Shown here piece by piece: positions 7,445 to 16,178 of a stretch of DNA of 64,000 nt (position 1 is its first letter; each line of letters starts with the position of its first letter). The stretch spans positions 1 to 64,000 of the forward strand of contig NZ_RQPI01000009.1 of assembly GCF_003854965.1 (NCBI RefSeq), in the 5' to 3' direction. The stretch is from Paenibacillus rhizophilus (GTDB lineage: Bacteria; Bacillota; Bacilli; Paenibacillales; Paenibacillaceae). The notes below the pieces were generated by a model. That model worked only from the letters and a program-made list of their open reading frames with translations, had not been told where the DNA came from and did not search any database. The translations under genes and the position numbers were made by a program.

Positions 7445-9067
7445 CTATCCATTGCAGGAGGCCCGGATGTAAGAAGGCGAGCCCTCCGAAAAGCGGGCAA
7501 TTCCGGAGCGGTCCGACAGATGTACGGCATTGCGCCCGCCGCGTTTGGAGGCGTACAGGGCATGGTCGGCTTCCGTAAGCAGCTCCTCCAGCGTACAGCC
7601 GGGCACAGCCTCCGTCACGCCGAAGCTGACCGTGACGTTGATGCGGCCGTTAGGCGCCTCAAGGCTTCCGGTCTCGATCGCCCTGCGGATGCGGTCGGCC
7701 AGCCGCGCCGCCTGATCCAGCGAAGTGTCCGGCAGGCACAGAACGAATTCTTCGCCCCCGTAGCGTCCGAACACATCGTCTGGACGAAGATGGCTGCGGC
7801 AAATATCTGCAATATGACGCAGCGCCGAATCGCCGAACCCATGGCCGTAACGGTCGTTAATGTTCTTGAAGTGGTCGACGTCAAACAGCGCGATTGACAT
7901 GCGGCCGTTCTCCGGCGAGCAGCGCTTTAGCACCTCGCCGCTTCGCTCCATAAAGTAGGTACGGTTGCAAATTCCCGTCAGGCTGTCAATGGTGGCAAGC
8001 TGCCGCAGCTTGTCCTGAAGCAGCTTCCGCTCGGTCACATCGATCAACATGATCATCCGCCCTGCCACTTGCCCGCCGCGCTTGCGGACGGGCGAAGAGC
8101 GGATTTCGTAATAGCAAATGTCGTCCCCGTTCGACCATTGCAATTCCCGTTCTTCCTGATGCAGGGGATCGGATTCCATAACATAGGCGACCGCTTCCTT
8201 GCCTCCGGGGAGAAAGATCCGGGCCAACGGATGGCCGATGGAGGCGGCATCCAGCCCCTGTATCATTCCCGCCGCGGCCCGGTTGAAGTCGATGAGCCGG
8301 TCGGAAAAGTCCATCACGAGCACGCCGTCGCGCATGCTTTCAAACAGATTGCTCCGTGCGATTGGCGCGGCGGTCAGCATTCCTCTGGAAAGAATGGCCC
8401 AGATGTAAAGGGCGGACGTCAGGCTCATAATGATCGGCACCGGGTCCATGCCGTAAGGCGTCTTGCCCATCAAGTACATAAAGGAACCTATCGTAGGCAG
8501 TGTGAGCCCGAGCAATATAGTCAAGAACTGCCGGCGGTATACCCGCTTCATCTTGTTCCACTGCGACAGCATGAGGCAAGTGGCGGCCAGCAGACAGCCG
8601 AAGGTAAAGCTGCCGTGAACGATATAGCCGGGACCCATTACGAAATCAACGAGCGGAGCAGGCGAAAACGGCCTTAAATACAGCGAGCGGTAGAACAAAT
8701 GGTGATAGTCATTGGTCAAGACCATTACCGTTGTCAGGCAGGGAATGAAGCCGAAACCGATCAGCCGGGCTCTCGTAATCAGCCGTTCCATCCCCAGAAA
8801 GTGGATGACCATAAGCAGGCTGGCGGGCGCAATGAACGGCATGCCCAGGTATTCGATTTTGAGCCACAGATTGATTTCCCGCAGCGAATAGCCCGACAGT
8901 TCCAGAGCGAATCCGAAGGTATATATGGCGGAAGCGCATGAGCTGACGATAAACGCGTTGACTCCCGCGAAATTGGTATCCTTGAAATAGGCGAAGAGGG
9001 CGAGCAGTGCGCTCAGTACGCCGGATAACGCGACAATGACTATATAATTCGAGATAAACGACCCCAT
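7445..9067 (-). CDS. Membrane diguanylate cyclase: 7TM sensor, PAS, GGDEF
   Basis: 540 residues. The first 230 hold seven hydrophobic segments of the histidine-kinase N-terminal 7TM type. A PAS domain follows (about 238-350), then a GGDEF domain. The active site is GRYGGEEF (GGEEF at 437-441), and an inhibitory I-site RPDD lies at 428-431, exactly five residues before it, so product inhibition by c-di-GMP is expected. It should make c-di-GMP from GTP in response to a membrane or PAS signal. Start ATG at 9067 follows AAAGGAGG by eight bases. Single gene with its own terminator; divergent from the pyrimidine importer operon. Confidence 0.92.
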   Translation of the reverse strand: MGSFISNYIVIVALSGVLSALLALFAYFKDTNFAGVNAFIVSSCASAIYTFGFALELSGYSLREINLWLKIEYLGMPFIAPASLLMVIHFLGMERLITRARLIGFGFIPCLTTVMVLTNDYHHLFYRSLYLRPFSPAPLVDFVMGPGYIVHGSFTFGCLLAATCLMLSQWNKMKRVYRRQFLTILLGLTLPTIGSFMYLMGKTPYGMDPVPIIMSLTSALYIWAILSRGMLTAAPIARSNLFESMRDGVLVMDFSDRLIDFNRAAAGMIQGLDAASIGHPLARIFLPGGKEAVAYVMESDPLHQEERELQWSNGDDICYYEIRSSPVRKRGGQVAGRMIMLIDVTERKLLQDKLRQLATIDSLTGICNRTYFMERSGEVLKRCSPENGRMSIALFDVDHFKNINDRYGHGFGDSALRHIADICRSHLRPDDVFGRYGGEEFVLCLPDTSLDQAARLADRIRRAIETGSLEAPNGRINVTVSFGVTEAVPGCTLEELLTEADHALYASKRGGRNAVHLSDRSGIARFSEGSPSYIRASCNG

Positions 9068-9227
9068 CCGGAGCGCCTCCTTTCAAAAGATAGAAAATCC
9101 CTATTCGAATATATCGGCAAATCGGCGGATTTTTGACAATCCAACCGGCGGGCTGGACAAAATGACGGAAATTCGCCAAAGCTATTTTACTTTTTGTCTA
9201 GTGTCGATGAGAGGGGGGCGGTGTAAC

Positions 9228-9294
9228 ATGTTAGTTAAAGCTACATCAGTCATGCAATCTTGCTTAAAATGTTAATATTGGTGTTAACTAACAT
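9228..9294. promoter_or_regulatory. Inverted repeat upstream of the pyrimidine importer operon
   Basis: ATGTTAGTTAA (9228-9238) is the exact reverse complement of TTAACTAACAT (9284-9294), centres 56 bp apart, 40-100 bp before the ATPase start. The octamer GTTAGTTA recurs upstream of preT (17994-18001, opposite strand), so the sites probably bind one regulator, with PucR the obvious candidate. No clear -35/-10 pair was found here. Confidence 0.5.
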
Positions 9295-9332
9295 CACATT
9301 TAATAAATAATTCAGGGATAGGGGGAATATCG

Positions 9333-10115
9333 ATGTCACTTATTGCGACAAAAGTTCCTGAAATTCAATTGGAAAATGTGGAGATGCGCTATCAGACAAG
9401 CACGGCGGATGTATTGGCGCTGCATCAAGTGAGCCTGGATATCGCCAAGGGGGAGTTCGTGTCGCTTCTTGGGCCGTCCGGGTGCGGAAAGACGACGCTG
9501 CTCCGGCTCATGGCCGATTTGATCGAGCCGACGAGAGGCCGGGTAACGGTAGCGGGTAAAAGCGCCAAGGAGGCGCGTCTCGCCCAGAAATACGGCATCG
9601 TTTTTCAAAGCCCCGTACTGTACGACTGGCGCAAGGTGAAGGACAACATCACGCTGCCGCTCGAGCTGATGGGCGTCAAGAAAGCCCGCCGCGACGAGAA
9701 GGCGCTTGAGCTGCTGGAGCTTGTCGGCCTGCAGGGCTTTGCCGACAAGTATCCTTGGCAGCTGAGCGGGGGGATGCAGCAGCGGGTGGCCATTGCCCGG
9801 GCGCTGTCCATGGAACCGGAAATTCTGCTGATGGATGAGCCGTTCTCGGCCCTTGACGAGTTCACGCGCGAGCGTCTGAATGAAGAACTGCTATCCGTAT
9901 GGAGCAAGGTGGGCAACACGGTCGTGTTCGTTACCCACAGCATCCCCGAATCGATCTTCCTGTCCGACCGGGTCTTCGTACTGTCTCCGCATCCGGGGCG
10001 TCTGTCTGCTGTAGTCGATATTCCTCTGCCGCGCCCGCGGACGGCCGAGATGAGAAACAGTCCGGAATTTTTTGATCTGATCGCAGGCATCCGCGACAGC
10101 TTCGAGGGAGTGTAA
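9333..10115 (+). CDS. ABC transporter ATPase (nitrate/sulfonate/pyrimidine type)
   Basis: 260 residues. Walker A GPSGCGKTT, Q-loop VFQSP, signature LSGGMQQRV, Walker B ILLMDEPFSALDE, and an H-loop in FVTHSIPES are all intact. The sequence is of the TauB/SsuB/ThiZ class, whose binding proteins are NMT1/THI5-like. First gene of a four-gene transport operon (ATPase, two permeases, binding protein); only 2 bp separate it from the first permease gene. Its place at the head of a pyrimidine-degradation region suggests uptake of pyrimidine bases or a related ring, but specificity cannot be read from the ATPase. Confidence 0.88.
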   Translation: MSLIATKVPEIQLENVEMRYQTSTADVLALHQVSLDIAKGEFVSLLGPSGCGKTTLLRLMADLIEPTRGRVTVAGKSAKEARLAQKYGIVFQSPVLYDWRKVKDNITLPLELMGVKKARRDEKALELLELVGLQGFADKYPWQLSGGMQQRVAIARALSMEPEILLMDEPFSALDEFTRERLNEELLSVWSKVGNTVVFVTHSIPESIFLSDRVFVLSPHPGRLSAVVDIPLPRPRTAEMRNSPEFFDLIAGIRDSFEGV

Positions 10116-10117
10116 CC

Positions 10118-10930
10118 ATGAAAGGAAACAGCATGCTGGTCAAGGGACGGTTCCTGCCTCTGCTCGTCTGGGTGGCGGGGCTGCTGATTGTCTGGGAGGC
10201 CATTTCGTGGATGCTGCTGAATGTGGCGCATACGCCGCTGGCCCAATCGAAGCTGCCCTATGTGCATGAGCTGATTTCGACGCTCTTTCAGTACGGAGGG
10301 ACGCTGCTGAAAGAGGGGGCCGCAACCTTCGGAAACGCCGCTGTCGGCTTCCTGCTCGGCGCCGCCGCAGGCGTGCTGCTCGCGGTGCTGATGAGCGTGT
10401 CGAAGACGATTGAGCAGCTTACCTTCCCTTATGCCGTCGCCTCGCAGATGATTCCGATTCTGGGCCTCGCCCCGATCATTTACGGCATTGTCCGCGATGA
10501 ACAGATTTCGCGGATTATTATCTCGGGTTATATTACGTTCTTTCCCGTATCGCTCAACATGCTGCGGGGACTGCGGAGCGTCGATCTCTCGGCGCTGGAG
10601 CTGATGCATTCCTACGCGGCCAAACCTTGGGCCGTTTACTGGAAGCTGCGGCTTCCCGCCGCTCTTCCCGGCTTGTTCAGCGGGCTGAAGATCGCCGCTC
10701 CGCTTGCGGTTACCGGCGCGATTCTGGTCGAACTTATGGGCGCGCAGCACGGCATCGGCGTCATCATGCTGCGCAACCTGTATTACGGCCCTTCCCACAC
10801 TTATATGTTCTGGTCGACCATTATCGTCGGCGCGTTGCTCGGCATGGCCAGCTATGGGCTTATGAGCCTCATTGAGCGCTTTGTGGCTCCCTGGCAGCCT
10901 GAATTCCGTCCGAAAGGAGGCGGCCGCTGA
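10118..10930 (+). CDS. ABC transporter permease, first of two
   Basis: 270 residues with a short positively charged N-terminus and six predicted membrane segments. The cytoplasmic coupling loop (EAA-type) is seen around SYAAKPWAVYWKLRLPAALP. It belongs to the BPD_transp_1 permeases of the SsuC/TauC/ThiX class. Its stop TGA (10928-10930) overlaps the ATG of the next permease by one base, so the two membrane subunits are coupled and probably form a heterodimeric channel. Alternative start at the Met of MLVKGRF, five codons in. Confidence 0.87.
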   Translation: MKGNSMLVKGRFLPLLVWVAGLLIVWEAISWMLLNVAHTPLAQSKLPYVHELISTLFQYGGTLLKEGAATFGNAAVGFLLGAAAGVLLAVLMSVSKTIEQLTFPYAVASQMIPILGLAPIIYGIVRDEQISRIIISGYITFFPVSLNMLRGLRSVDLSALELMHSYAAKPWAVYWKLRLPAALPGLFSGLKIAAPLAVTGAILVELMGAQHGIGVIMLRNLYYGPSHTYMFWSTIIVGALLGMASYGLMSLIERFVAPWQPEFRPKGGGR

Positions 10931-11847
10931 TGGAAGGCAATACGGTTCGCGAAGCATCGTTCGTATCACCCCACGGCCAGGAGGGCGGAAGCCGTCCGCA
11001 AGCCGCTTCGGAAGCCGCGCCGGCTTCCGAGCCTGCCGCAGCCCCTGCGCAAGAGCGCAAGCCGCGGAGGCGTTCGCGCAAGACTGGCATCTTCCGCGTC
11101 ATTCTTCCTGTACTTGCAGGCGTTCTGTTTCTGGCGCTGTGGGAGCTGCAGGTGATTCATAAGATTTTCGATCTGAAGAAATACCAGCTTCCGCTGCCGT
11201 CGGCCATTGCGAAGGCGATGGGCGACAACATGAGCCTGCTGCTGTCCTATACCGGCTACACCCTCGCTGAAGCAGTGCTGGGCATGCTCGCCGGATCGCT
11301 GATCGGCTTTATCATTGCCCTGGCCGCCACGGCTTGGCCGAGATGGGGCGGCGGAAGCTTGACGCTGGTCGCCGCGCTCAACGCCGTTCCGATCGTGGCG
11401 CTTGCGCCGATCATGAACCTGTGGTTCGGCGACGGGCTGGGCTCCCGCGTCGCCATTGTGACGGCGACGACGATGGCGGCGATGGCGATCAACGCCTATA
11501 AAGGGATGGCTGCCATCGATCCGCTGGCGCTTGACCTTATGCATTCCTACGCCGCGCCCAAATCGGCGGTGTTCCGCCATCTGCGGATCAAGAACAGCCT
11601 GCCCTACGTCTTCACCGCGCTGAAAATCAACGCGACGGCAAGCATGATCGGGGCGATCGTCGGCGAATTTTTCTTCTCGTCGAGAGGGCTGGGCTACCTG
11701 TTGTCCAATTCCATCAAGGTCGCCAAAATGCCTCTGGGCTGGTCGTGCATCGTGCTTGCGGCGATTGCCGGCGTGATCTTTTATCTGGTGGTGGAAAGGC
11801 TGGAGAAGGTGTTTATCCGCTGGCATCCTTCGCGCCGGGCTTCGTAA
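10930..11847 (+). CDS. ABC transporter permease, second of two, with N-terminal extension
   Basis: 305 residues. The first 50 are a Pro/Ala/Glu/Arg-rich, probably disordered cytoplasmic extension not seen in the partner; the core from about residue 53 has six membrane segments and a coupling loop near SYAAPKSAVFRHLRIKNSLP. Start ATG overlaps the preceding stop (TGATG), with AAAGGAGG a few bases upstream. It should pair with the first permease. An internal start would remove the extension, but none has a better RBS. Confidence 0.85.
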   Translation: MEGNTVREASFVSPHGQEGGSRPQAASEAAPASEPAAAPAQERKPRRRSRKTGIFRVILPVLAGVLFLALWELQVIHKIFDLKKYQLPLPSAIAKAMGDNMSLLLSYTGYTLAEAVLGMLAGSLIGFIIALAATAWPRWGGGSLTLVAALNAVPIVALAPIMNLWFGDGLGSRVAIVTATTMAAMAINAYKGMAAIDPLALDLMHSYAAPKSAVFRHLRIKNSLPYVFTALKINATASMIGAIVGEFFFSSRGLGYLLSNSIKVAKMPLGWSCIVLAAIAGVIFYLVVERLEKVFIRWHPSRRAS

Positions 11848-12003
11848 TTAAAGGAATTATCGGTACAACCGGCCGCAGGCTTAAGGATTAAGGAGCGAGT
11901 CTCAGGCCGTTTGCATACAGGTCATCATAACGGTAACCATACTGCTTTCAGGAGTCGTTTTCTTATTGATTTTTAAAAATTTTCGGTGGGGGGAATTGGA
12001 TTG

Positions 12004-13098
12004 ATGAGCGTAAAAAACAGAAAATTTCGCGGTATGCTGTTAATGGCGGTAATGGCGTTGGTGCTGTCGATGCTTGCAGGTTGCGGAGGGAACAATAGTT
12101 CTTCGGGAAGTGAGCCGTCTGCTTCCGCAGGAAACTCAGCCGCTCCGGAAGCAAGCATGGCGCCTGCGGCGGACCCGGTCACAGTCAAGCTGCAGCTGAA
12201 ATGGGTGCCGCAGGCTCAATTTGCCGGGTACTATGTTGCGCTCAGCAAAGGCTACTACAAGGACGAAGGTCTGGACGTTCAAATCCTGCCCGGCGGACCG
12301 GATATCGTGCCTGAGCAGCAGGTTGCGGGCGGATCGGCCGACATCGGCGTCGATTGGGTAGCGAGTCTGCTGACGAGCCAGGAGCAGGAAATGCCGCTGG
12401 TGCAAATCGCCCAAATTTACCAAAAGAGCGGTCTCGTGCTGGTCTCCAAGAAATCGGCGAACATCAACAGTCCGGCCGATTTGAAGGGCAAACGGGTCGG
12501 CAACTGGATGGGTGGCAACGAGTTCGAGCTGCTGGCGCTGTTCGATAAGTACAAAATCGACTCGAATAAAGATGTCAAATTTACGAAACAGGGCTTTACG
12601 ATGGACCAATTCCTCGGCGGCGAGCTGGATGCGGCATCTGCTATGACGTACAACGAGTACCAGGTTGTGCTGGAGTCGGGCGTCAAAGCCGAAGACCTGA
12701 ATGTCATCGACATGAACGACGAAGGCGTCGCCATGCTGGAAGACAATCTGTTCGCCAACAAGGAATGGCTGGAAGCCAATAAAGAGACGGCGGCGAAATT
12801 CGTCCGCGCTTCGCTTAAAGGCTGGAAGGACGCCATCGCCGATCCGGCGGCGGCAGTGGACATTGTGATGGGGCAGGCGGAAGCGGGCAGCACGACGAAA
12901 GAGCATCAGCTGAAAATGATGGAAGAAGTCGCCAAATTGATTCAGCCGGAAGGCTTCGACATCTCCAAGCTGGGCTACACGGACGAAGCCGCATTCAAGC
13001 AAACCGCAGACATCGCCTTTAAGTTCGGCGTAATCAAGAAAGAGGCCAATCTGTCCGAGGCGTACACGAACGAAATTATGGACATGGCTTCTAAATAA
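12004..13098 (+). CDS. NMT1/THI5-like substrate-binding lipoprotein of ABC importer
   Basis: 364 residues from the ATG at 12004. An in-frame GTG at 11986 lies within the ribosome binding G-run (GGTGGGGGG), so 12004 is the better start. Signal peptide with lipobox LAGC, then a Ser/Ala-rich linker, then the domain starting KLQLKWVPQAQFAGYYVA, typical of ThiY/THI5-like proteins that bind pyrimidine-ring compounds. The THI5 CCCFC motif is absent, as expected for a binding protein. It lies 156 bp after the second permease gene and ends at a likely terminator. Predicted ligand: uracil, thymine or a dihydropyrimidine, inferred from the catabolic genes downstream. Confidence 0.85.
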   Translation: MSVKNRKFRGMLLMAVMALVLSMLAGCGGNNSSSGSEPSASAGNSAAPEASMAPAADPVTVKLQLKWVPQAQFAGYYVALSKGYYKDEGLDVQILPGGPDIVPEQQVAGGSADIGVDWVASLLTSQEQEMPLVQIAQIYQKSGLVLVSKKSANINSPADLKGKRVGNWMGGNEFELLALFDKYKIDSNKDVKFTKQGFTMDQFLGGELDAASAMTYNEYQVVLESGVKAEDLNVIDMNDEGVAMLEDNLFANKEWLEANKETAAKFVRASLKGWKDAIADPAAAVDIVMGQAEAGSTTKEHQLKMMEEVAKLIQPEGFDISKLGYTDEAAFKQTADIAFKFGVIKKEANLSEAYTNEIMDMASK

Positions 13099-13130
13099 TC
13101 TGACCGCCCGGTCAACTCATTTACGATTCT

Positions 13131-13200
13131 GCGGCCTCCGTGAAATCCCTGACAACCCACCTAACCTGTGCGGATCTGATTTTGCGGAGGCGGCTTTTTC
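13131..13200 (+). terminator. Probable terminator after the importer operon
   Basis: CCTCCG (13135-13140) pairs with CGGAGG (13185-13190) near further G/C pairs, followed by CTTTTTC. The loop is long, so the call is moderate. Confidence 0.4.
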
Positions 13201-13303
13201 TCAAAAAGTATGGAAGAATTTATAAGTTTTCGTTTATTTCCGGCAGCATAGAAGCAGATACTCCGCTTTATGGGGGTACTTTACTGAAGAAGAGGTGACT
13301 TGC

Positions 13304-14767
13304 ATGTCTTTGTTGGTCAAACAGACCGAAAGAGTGAGAAATTTTATCAACGGTCAATGGGTAGAGTCGTCTTCCGGGATGGAGGAAGAAGTATTCAATC
13401 CCGCGACGGGCGAAGTGATCGCTTATGTGCCGCTGTCCAGCCGTGAAGAGCTGGATGCCGCGGTTGCCGCGGCGAAAGAGTCTTTTCTGAGGTGGAAAAA
13501 GGTTGCCGTACCCCGCCGTGCCCGCTATTTCTTCGAATACCAGCAGCTGCTGCTGAAACATGCGGAGGAGCTGGCGGAGCTGATTACGCTGGAGAACGGT
13601 AAAAGCCTGGAAGAAGCGCGCGGCGAGGTGCAGCGCGGCGTCGAATGTGTGGAGTTTGCCGCAGGCGCTCCTACCCTGATGATGGGCAGCCAGCTGCCGG
13701 ATATCGCCACAGGCATCGAATCGGGTATGTACCGCTATCCGCTCGGCGTCGTCGGCGGGATCGCGCCGTTCAACTTCCCGATGATGGTGCCGTGCTGGAT
13801 GTTCCCGCTGGCGATTGCCTGCGGCAACACCTTTGTGCTGAAGCCGTCGGAGCGGACGCCGCTTCTCGTCGGCCGGCTGGCCGAACTTTTTGCGGAGGCG
13901 GGCTTTCCGCCCGGCGTGCTGAATGTGGTGCACGGTGCGCATGAGGTCGTAAACGGAATGCTGGAGCACGAGGACATCAAGGCCATATCCTTCGTCGGTT
14001 CCCAGCCGGTCGCGGAGTACGTCTACAAGAACGGAACTGCGCACGGCAAAAGGGTGCAGGCGCTGGCCGGCGCCAAGAACCATTCCATCGTACTGCCCGA
14101 CGCGGATATGGATAACGCGGTCAAGAACATTATCGCCGCTGCCTTCGGCTCCGCGGGCGAGCGCTGCATGGCCTGCTCGGTCGTGGTTGCTCCTGAGGCG
14201 ATAGCCGACGATCTGGTCGCGCGCCTCCAGGCTGCCGCCGACAATCTCAAAATCGGCAGCGGCCTGGAAGCCGGGGTGTTCCTCGGACCGGTCATCCGCC
14301 AGTCGAATAAGGAACGGACAGTCTCGTATATCGAAGCTGGAGAGCGGGAGAAGGCGTCGCTTGTCCGGGACGGCAGGAAGGACGCCGCCGCCGAAGGAGC
14401 CGGATACTTCATCGGCCCGACGATATTCGATCATGTGAAGCCGGGGATGACGATCTGGCGGGACGAGATTTTTGCCCCGGTGCTGGCCGTCATTCGCGTT
14501 GAGGATTTGGCGGAAGCCATTGACGTCACCAATCAATCGCCGTTCGCCAACGGCGCCTGCATCTACACCGACAGCGCCAAGGCGATCCGCGAGTTCCGGG
14601 AAGAGATCGACGCCGGTATGCTGGGAGTCAATCTAGGCGTGCCCGCGCCGATGGCTTTCTTCCCGTTCTCGGGCTACAAGAAGTCGTTCTACGGGGACCT
14701 GCATGCCAACGGACGCGACGGCGTAGAGTTTTATACACGCAAAAAAATGATCACAGCCCGCTACTAA
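13304..14767 (+). CDS. mmsA: (Methyl)malonate-semialdehyde dehydrogenase-like enzyme (MmsA/IolA type)
   Basis: 487 residues from the ATG at 13304, chosen over a GTG nine bases upstream because AGAGGTGA gives good spacing. Aldehyde dehydrogenase fold with [14 protein letters not shown] near 150-165, catalytic Cys in GERCMA, and the C-terminal signature [13 protein letters not shown] that marks the CoA-acylating MmsA/IolA subfamily. Expected reaction: malonate semialdehyde (from uracil) or methylmalonate semialdehyde (from thymine) plus CoA and NAD to acetyl- or propionyl-CoA plus CO2. It precedes the aminotransferase by 43 bp, matching the last two steps of reductive pyrimidine degradation. 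Confidence 0.88.
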   Translation: MSLLVKQTERVRNFINGQWVESSSGMEEEVFNPATGEVIAYVPLSSREELDAAVAAAKESFLRWKKVAVPRRARYFFEYQQLLLKHAEELAELITLENGKSLEEARGEVQRGVECVEFAAGAPTLMMGSQLPDIATGIESGMYRYPLGVVGGIAPFNFPMMVPCWMFPLAIACGNTFVLKPSERTPLLVGRLAELFAEAGFPPGVLNVVHGAHEVVNGMLEHEDIKAISFVGSQPVAEYVYKNGTAHGKRVQALAGAKNHSIVLPDADMDNAVKNIIAAAFGSAGERCMACSVVVAPEAIADDLVARLQAAADNLKIGSGLEAGVFLGPVIRQSNKERTVSYIEAGEREKASLVRDGRKDAAAEGAGYFIGPTIFDHVKPGMTIWRDEIFAPVLAVIRVEDLAEAIDVTNQSPFANGACIYTDSAKAIREFREEIDAGMLGVNLGVPAPMAFFPFSGYKKSFYGDLHANGRDGVEFYTRKKMITARY

Positions 14768-14810
14768 CCGAAAAGGAACGGCTGCGGGGCTTGAGAGGGG
14801 ATAAACGCCA

Positions 14811-16178
14811 ATGCTCAACACGGGGATAGAGAGCGAGCTTGCAATCAGCAAAGACCGGAAGTATCTGTGGCATCACATTTCGCCTTACAGCGAAGCCAAT
14901 CCGCCGATGATCGCCGCGTCCGCGAGCGGTTCGTGGATTACCGATATTGACGGAAAGAAGTATCTCGACGGCATGTCGGGCCTGTGGTGCGTCAATGTGG
15001 GCTACGGCCGCAAGGAGCTGGCCGAAGCCGCGTATAACCAGCTCCTCAGCCTGCCTTATTTTCCGCTGACGCAGAGCCATATGCCGGCTATTCTGCTGGC
15101 GGAGAAGCTGAATGAATGGCTGGGAGACGAATATGTCATCTTCTTCTCCAACAGCGGCTCGGAAGCGAATGAAGCGGCCTTTAAAATGGTACGGCAGTAC
15201 CAGCAGCAGATCGGCCAGCATTACCGGCACAAGTTCATTGCCCGTTACCGGGGGTATCACGGCAATTCATTCGGCGCCCTGTCCGCGACGGGGCAGGCCC
15301 AGCGCAAATACAAATACGAGCCGCTAAGCGGCGGCTTCCTGCATGTGGCGCCGCCGGACAGCTACCGCCGTCCCGCCGGGCAGTCCGTGGAGGAATTCAA
15401 TCTGCAGATGGCCCAGCAGATCGAGGACACGATTATCTGGGAAGGCGCCGAGACGGTGGGAGCCGTCATCATGGAGCCGGTCATTACCGGCGGCGGCGTC
15501 CTTGTGCCGCATCAGGTCTACATGGACCGGGTGCAGGAAATCTGCAAGAAGCATGGCGTGCTGCTCATTATCGACGAAGTCATCTGCGGCTTCGGACGGT
15601 CGGGGCACAAATTCGGACATCATAACTTCGGCGTGAAGCCGGATATCGTGACGATGGCCAAAGGGCTGACCAGTGCCTATCTTCCGCTGTCTGCGACCGC
15701 CGTCCGCAAAGAGATTTACGAAGTCTTCAAGGATAACAGCGACGACTACGGCTATTTCCGCCATATCAATACGTTCGGCGGCAATCCCGCCGCCTGCGCG
15801 CTGGGGCTGCGCAACCTGGAAATCATGGAGCAGGAAAATCTCGTCGAACGCGGCGATCTTCTCGGCAAACGGCTGAGCGCCGGGCTGTCCGAGCTGCTGG
15901 ATCACAAGCTGGTCGGCGACGTTCGCAGCTTCGGACTGATCACCGGCATCGAACTGGTGGCGGATAAGAATACCAAAGAGCCGGCTCCGCTTGATACGGT
16001 GAAGGGTATTATCGCCGAATGCAAGGCCAAAGGTCTGATTATCGGCAAGAACGGCGATACGGTCGCGGGATTCAATAACGTGCTGACTTTCGCCCCTCCG
16101 CTCGCCTCGACCGATGAGGATATCCAGTTTATCCTGGATACATTCAAAGAGGTAATGAACGGGAGCTGGGCGGAGTAA
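14811..16178 (+). CDS. Class III omega-aminotransferase, probable beta-alanine:pyruvate type (PydD-like)
   Basis: 455 residues. The class III fold is clear: FFSNSGSEANEAAFK for cofactor phosphate binding, YRGYHGNS, IIDEVICGFGR with the PLP-ring Asp, and the Schiff-base Lys in MAKGLTSAYLPLSA. By context it converts beta-alanine or beta-aminoisobutyrate to the semialdehyde used by the dehydrogenase upstream. It is also similar to other omega-amino acid transaminases, so the amino donor is inferred. RBS GAGAGGGG precedes ATG 14811. Its last 35 bp overlap the convergent pucR-like gene, so one mRNA end is antisense to the other. Confidence 0.87.
   Translation: MLNTGIESELAISKDRKYLWHHISPYSEANPPMIAASASGSWITDIDGKKYLDGMSGLWCVNVGYGRKELAEAAYNQLLSLPYFPLTQSHMPAILLAEKLNEWLGDEYVIFFSNSGSEANEAAFKMVRQYQQQIGQHYRHKFIARYRGYHGNSFGALSATGQAQRKYKYEPLSGGFLHVAPPDSYRRPAGQSVEEFNLQMAQQIEDTIIWEGAETVGAVIMEPVITGGGVLVPHQVYMDRVQEICKKHGVLLIIDEVICGFGRSGHKFGHHNFGVKPDIVTMAKGLTSAYLPLSATAVRKEIYEVFKDNSDDYGYFRHINTFGGNPAACALGLRNLEIMEQENLVERGDLLGKRLSAGLSELLDHKLVGDVRSFGLITGIELVADKNTKEPAPLDTVKGIIAECKAKGLIIGKNGDTVAGFNNVLTFAPPLASTDEDIQFILDTFKEVMNGSWAE

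Noticed and set aside
9605..10969. 454-codon minus-strand frame inside the importer operon
   Set aside because: Antisense shadow of conserved ATPase and permease genes; low-complexity protein.
11986..12003. GTG start for the pyrimidine binding lipoprotein
   Set aside because: It falls inside the G-rich ribosome binding site of the ATG at 12004.
13268..14536. 422-codon minus-strand frame inside the dehydrogenase gene
   Set aside because: Antisense shadow with a His/Arg-rich composition and no RBS.
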